16,511 bases of DNA, from positions 1 through 16,511 of the forward strand of contig CAZNDI010000013.1 of the NCBI GenBank assembly GCA_964571805.1, in the 5' to 3' direction. The DNA is from JAUHWS01 sp964571805. Lineage in GTDB: Bacteria; Patescibacteriota; Gracilibacteria; UM-FILTER-43-11. Positions within the stretch are counted from its first letter, which is position 1, and each line of letters begins with the position of its first letter. The notes under the pieces are model-generated. The model ran no database searches. It was not told the origin of the DNA and worked only from the letters and a program-made list of their open reading frames with translations. Shown in pieces: positions 14,071-16,511 of the stretch. A program made the position numbers and the translations under genes.

Positions 14071-14099
14071 ATTCTAGCGGAAGCTTGGTTTTTTTGCAA
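14071..14099 (-). promoter_or_regulatory. secD promoter
   Basis: On the minus strand TTGCAA (14094-14099), a 17-bp spacer and TAGAAT (14071-14076) are well placed. The leader would be about 65 bases and includes a small TACTC/GAGTA hairpin (14030-14043). Confidence 0.7.
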
Positions 14100-14118
14100 T
14101 TTACTTTCTCAGATCAAG

Positions 14119-15066
14119 CTATTTCTCAATTTTACTCCCTGCGCGGATCATTTTGTGGCTTAGATCTAGGTTTTTGAGTTCGCTTCCCTCGTCGATCACG
14201 CAATGTCGGATGACGCAGTTGTCAATTTTAGAGCCATCTAAGATGACGGAGCTTTCGATGACAGAGTTTTTAACTTCCACTCCTTTGCCTAAATAGACTC
14301 CGCCGCTCAATTCATTTTCACCTTCTTTCAGGACTCCTTCTTTTTCGATGACTGCTTTGTTTAAAAGGTCGATATTGGCTTTTAAATAGGCTTCATAGGA
14401 TCCAATGTCCACCCAAGCTTCCTGAAATTTAAAGACGTCAATTTCTTCCCCTTTTTGAGTGAGGTATTCAAAGACGCCCCCTAAATCGTCATTTTTTTCT
14501 TTGGCGTAGTCGATGATGTCTTTGAGATTTTTTTGAGGGAAAATAAAGCAGCCGGTGCTGACTAGGGTGCTTTTGGGATGTTCGGGTTTTTCTTGAAATT
14601 CAATGGCTTTGCCGTCTTTTTCGATGACGACTCCAAATTTACTGGCTTGTTTTAGGTCTCCAATGTTATAGGCAGCCAAGAGGGGATTTTGTTTGAATCG
14701 GGCCAGTAAGTCCTCCACTTTGAATCCAAAGTAGTTGTCTCCTGCCAAAAGCATCAAATCTTCTTGTATCTTTAGGTCCTCAATGACCATGGCTGTAGCT
14801 CCCAGGGCCCCTTTTTTGGATTCATCTGCGCCAGAATCTTCCACAAAGATGATAATTTTTTTATTTGGAAAATTCATCCGCCATGTCACAAAATCGGCTT
14901 CGAAAACCGCATTGGTCGAAATGATGATCTCTAAATCATTCGGCAAGGCTTCCACAATATGTGAAATCAGGGGTTTGTCCTTGAGGTGAAGCAAGGGTTT
15001 GGCTTTATTTTCGGTGAGAGGCCAGAGGCGCGTGGCGAACCCTCCGGCGAGAATGATACATTTCAT
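14119..15066 (-). CDS. Sugar-phosphate nucleotidyltransferase
   Basis: A 315-residue NDP-sugar pyrophosphorylase that joins a nucleoside triphosphate to a sugar 1-phosphate in the cytoplasm, supplying envelope glycan synthesis. The N-terminal Rossmann-type domain begins with LAGGFATRLWPLTENKAKPL (6-25), the nucleotide-binding signature. LLAGDNYF holds the metal-binding Asp, FQEKPEHPKS and STGCFIF line the sugar site, and EAWVDIGSYEAYLKAN closes the catalytic domain. From about residue 250 to the end there are left-handed beta-helix repeats (VYLGKGVEVKNSVIESSVIL, SKIDNCVIRHCVIDEGSEL). This layout fits RmlA-like or mannose-1-phosphate guanylyltransferase-like enzymes, but the sugar and nucleotide cannot be fixed. 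It follows the glycosyltransferase-like gene by 73 bp, which holds a heptamer repeat. Confidence 0.88.
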   Translation of the reverse strand: MKCIILAGGFATRLWPLTENKAKPLLHLKDKPLISHIVEALPNDLEIIISTNAVFEADFVTWRMNFPNKKIIIFVEDSGADESKKGALGATAMVIEDLKIQEDLMLLAGDNYFGFKVEDLLARFKQNPLLAAYNIGDLKQASKFGVVIEKDGKAIEFQEKPEHPKSTLVSTGCFIFPQKNLKDIIDYAKEKNDDLGGVFEYLTQKGEEIDVFKFQEAWVDIGSYEAYLKANIDLLNKAVIEKEGVLKEGENELSGGVYLGKGVEVKNSVIESSVILDGSKIDNCVIRHCVIDEGSELKNLDLSHKMIRAGSKIEK

Positions 15067-15073
15067 AACTTAA

Positions 15074-15133
15074 GCGGTAAGTGGTAAGCGGTAAGTGGTA
15101 AGCAATTGCATTTTCAGCTTTTCGCTTACCGCT
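15074..15133. repeat. Second heptamer-based inverted repeat
   Basis: GCGGTAA and GTGGTAA alternate twice (15074-15101) and are followed, after a loop, by the complementary CGCTTACCGCT (15123-15133). The unit is of the same type as the element at 10232-10321. It fills the gap between the glycosylphosphotransferase-like gene and the nucleotidyltransferase gene. Confidence 0.7.
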
Positions 15134-15139
15134 CGAGGG

Positions 15140-15946
15140 TTACCAGATGGAGTGCCACCATTTCTTTTCTTTTTCAACTTTCAAAAAGGGCATGCCTTCT
15201 ATTTCTTCGATCATCTGATTGCCTTGAAAAATGCCTAATAGTTCTGGGGGCATCAGGTATTTTAAGTTGTGGGACAAGGCGTAATTGATGATGTTTAAAC
15301 TCTGTTCTAAATGGTCGACTTGGAGGATGATGTCTATTTTGTATTCCTCAATGATTTTTTCAAAGCTGTTCATTTTTCCGGCGACAGGAACACCATATAC
15401 TTCCTTTTTAGAGCCTCCGTGGGCATTGATGATGGCGACGGGCTTGATGTGAGGTTTTTTTTCTACAAGCATTTTAATGATGGCTTCAGCAGGGCGATTG
15501 GCTCCTATGATGAGGGTTCGATAAATTCCTATTCCCTTGTCAAAGGCTCTTTTTAGGAGGCTTCGAAAAATGAGATGCCAGAGAAAGGTGAGGGTTAAGA
15601 TGAGGAAGAAGGCGTATACCAAGATCATCCGAGAAAAAAATTCTCGATAGGTGAAGTAGTACAAGACCATGAAGATGAAGATGGCTTCTACGGCTACGAA
15701 GGCTAGGCGTTGAAAATGTCTGAAGCTATTGATTTGTTGGGTGAATTTATAGGCTCGGATAAAGAACATGAATCCGATGGTGATCGGGACGGTTGCCGCG
15801 GCAATGAGGATGTGATTTTGAAAGGAGTAGTCGGTGGAGAAGAAAAATCCTATTCTTAAAAAATAGGCCAAGACAAAGGCTCCTAAAATGAGGAGGGCGT
15901 CCACGAGGATTTGGAGTACTTTGAGGAGGATGAGCTCTTTTTTCAT
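15140..15946 (-). CDS. N-terminal half of a polyprenyl glycosylphosphotransferase-like protein
   Basis: A 268-residue membrane protein matching the N-terminal region of WbaP/EpsE/CpsE-type initiating transferases. Four to five membrane helices come first, including VLQILVDALLILGAFVLAYF with the family's LxDxxLi pattern and a YYFTYREFFSRMILVYAF segment. A Rossmann-like CoA-binding-type domain follows (RTLIIGANRPAEAIIKMLVE, ILQVDHLEQ, LMPPELLGIF). The catalytic C-terminal bacterial sugar transferase domain, which carries the active-site Asp-Glu pair, is absent: the frame ends at KKWWHSIW and no continuation is seen in other frames. It is either a stand-alone regulator or binding module or a truncated gene. 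It is the first gene before the nucleotidyltransferase, with a promoter 6 bp before its ATG. Confidence 0.7.
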   Translation of the reverse strand: MKKELILLKVLQILVDALLILGAFVLAYFLRIGFFFSTDYSFQNHILIAAATVPITIGFMFFIRAYKFTQQINSFRHFQRLAFVAVEAIFIFMVLYYFTYREFFSRMILVYAFFLILTLTFLWHLIFRSLLKRAFDKGIGIYRTLIIGANRPAEAIIKMLVEKKPHIKPVAIINAHGGSKKEVYGVPVAGKMNSFEKIIEEYKIDIILQVDHLEQSLNIINYALSHNLKYLMPPELLGIFQGNQMIEEIEGMPFLKVEKEKKWWHSIW

Positions 15947-15952
15947 GAGGTT

Positions 15953-15981
15953 ATTGTAGGGGAAAAGAAGGGGGGAGACAA
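15953..15981 (-). promoter_or_regulatory. Promoter giving a near-leaderless transcript
   Basis: On the minus strand TTGTCT (15976-15981), a 17-bp spacer and TACAAT (15953-15958) stand only 6 bp before the ATG at 15946. Transcription would start at or next to the start codon, so the mRNA would have essentially no leader. Confidence 0.6.
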
Positions 15982-16021
15982 GAATTGATCAAATACAAAA
16001 TGCAAAGCGCAATAAGCGCAA

Positions 16022-16073
16022 CAAGGGGTCATGACCCCTTGCCGAATCACAGTAGTTCGACGCGAATCACAGT
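16022..16073. repeat. Perfect palindrome and direct repeats beside the transposase remnant
   Basis: CAAGGGGTCATGACCCCTTG (16022-16041) is a perfect 20-bp palindrome. CGAATCACAGT occurs twice, at 16043-16053 and 16063-16073, and GACCCCT follows both the palindrome centre and the second copy. The arrangement looks like insertion-sequence end or palindromic-repeat debris. Confidence 0.65.
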
Positions 16074-16082
16074 GACCCCTCT

Positions 16083-16426
16083 CTCGAAACACATGCCTCC
16101 ACAGTTTTTGATGGGAGTCAGCGGAAAGTGGCTATGGGATTTATACTTCATGGAGTGGGAATCAATGGATTTTTAACCAAATTCCAAATGCATGACGGTG
16201 GAAAGTTCACGACCAAACAGATTCGCAGAAGAATTGTGAGTGAAGTCTCTGAGAAACTCGATCAAAAAGGGGTCTGGGTGGTGGACCGGGGCAATGACAA
16301 TAAGGCTTTCTTTAAATTCCTACGTCAGGAAGCAAAGGTGGACTTTATCCCTAGGTTAAAGTCAAATCGGCAGCTAGCTTAAAGAAAACCGGGGACATCG
16401 TTCGACAGTTGATTGACACTTTTTAA
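16083..16426 (+). pseudogene. Decayed DDE transposase fragment (IS4-like)
   Basis: The frame read through GTG 16128 encodes VAMGFILHGVGINGF, KQIRRRIVSEVSEKL, then WVVDRGNDNKAFFKFLRQE and DFIPRLKSNRQL. The Asp-Arg-Gly-x-Asp stretch followed by a short basic RLKSNR strand is typical of the central catalytic part of IS4-like DDE transposases. The frame stops at 16380-16382. A shifted frame continues as LKKTGDIVRQLIDTF and stops at 16424-16426, which suggests a frameshift. The N-terminus and the final catalytic Glu region are missing, and no start codon or SD sequence fits, so this is a pseudogene. The left boundary is uncertain. 16427-16511 shows nothing I can name. Confidence 0.65.
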
Positions 16427-16511
16427 ATTTTACTATATGGTATTAATCTTTCCAACGGTAGCGTAGTAATTTTAGGGCGTTTTGGATTTTAATTCCCTAC
16501 ACAATTCCACC

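Noticed and set aside
16413..16439. TTGACA-N15-TATATG as a promoter reading out of the right edge
   Set aside because: Spacing is short, no gene is visible after it, and it overlaps the decayed transposase end.

Overview
The window reads as chromosomal DNA of a bacterium with a compact, AT-rich genome. The standard code is supported: two genes end at TGA, and conserved tryptophans are TGG. Nearly all starts lack a Shine-Dalgarno sequence and sit in A/T-rich leaders, while good sigma70-type promoters (TTGACA/TATAAT-like, 16-17 bp spacing) can be picked out. Together with the gene content this fits a Patescibacteria/CPR lineage (Peregrinibacteria-like would be my guess) or another SD-poor phylum. 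The taxonomic assignment is inference, because no rRNA or other phylogenetic marker was examined.

Layout. 1-540 (+): the 3' end of an unrecognised gene and a small lipoprotein, closed by a bidirectional terminator. 592-2235 (-): DUF1801-like protein, CYTH-domain protein and TerC-family membrane protein, probably one transcription unit. 2276-2791: no gene, but nested inverted repeats and dispersed-repeat-like sequence. 2792-3574 (-): an AT-rich orphan gene resembling a class III nucleotidyl cyclase. 3601-5920 (-): a groES-groEL operon with a CIRCE operator and promoter, and an unusual long hairpin between the two genes. 5932-6104 (+): a divergent promoter driving a short GC-rich structured RNA with an intrinsic terminator; no known RNA family is recognised. 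6111-10139 (-): topA, then a membrane-anchored DUF3352-like protein. 10140-10580: repeats and the hupB-like control region. 10582-11319 (+): HU and thioredoxin. 11320-13996 (-): secD, then ribonuclease HI. 14119-15946 (-): the N-terminal half of a polyprenyl glycosylphosphotransferase-like protein, then a sugar nucleotidyltransferase. 15947-16511: the promoter for that unit, palindromes, and a decayed transposase.

Most genes are housekeeping: protein folding (GroES/GroEL, thioredoxin), export (SecD), DNA topology (TopA, HU), RNA-DNA hybrid removal (RNase H) and envelope glycan precursors. The most unusual items are: a complete parvulin-type peptidyl-prolyl isomerase domain, preceded by a decayed half copy, inserted in the extracytoplasmic part of SecD; the unidentified RNA divergent from groES; the hairpin starting at the base after the groES stop; the orphan cyclase-like protein; and heptamer-based inverted repeats at two intergenic sites.
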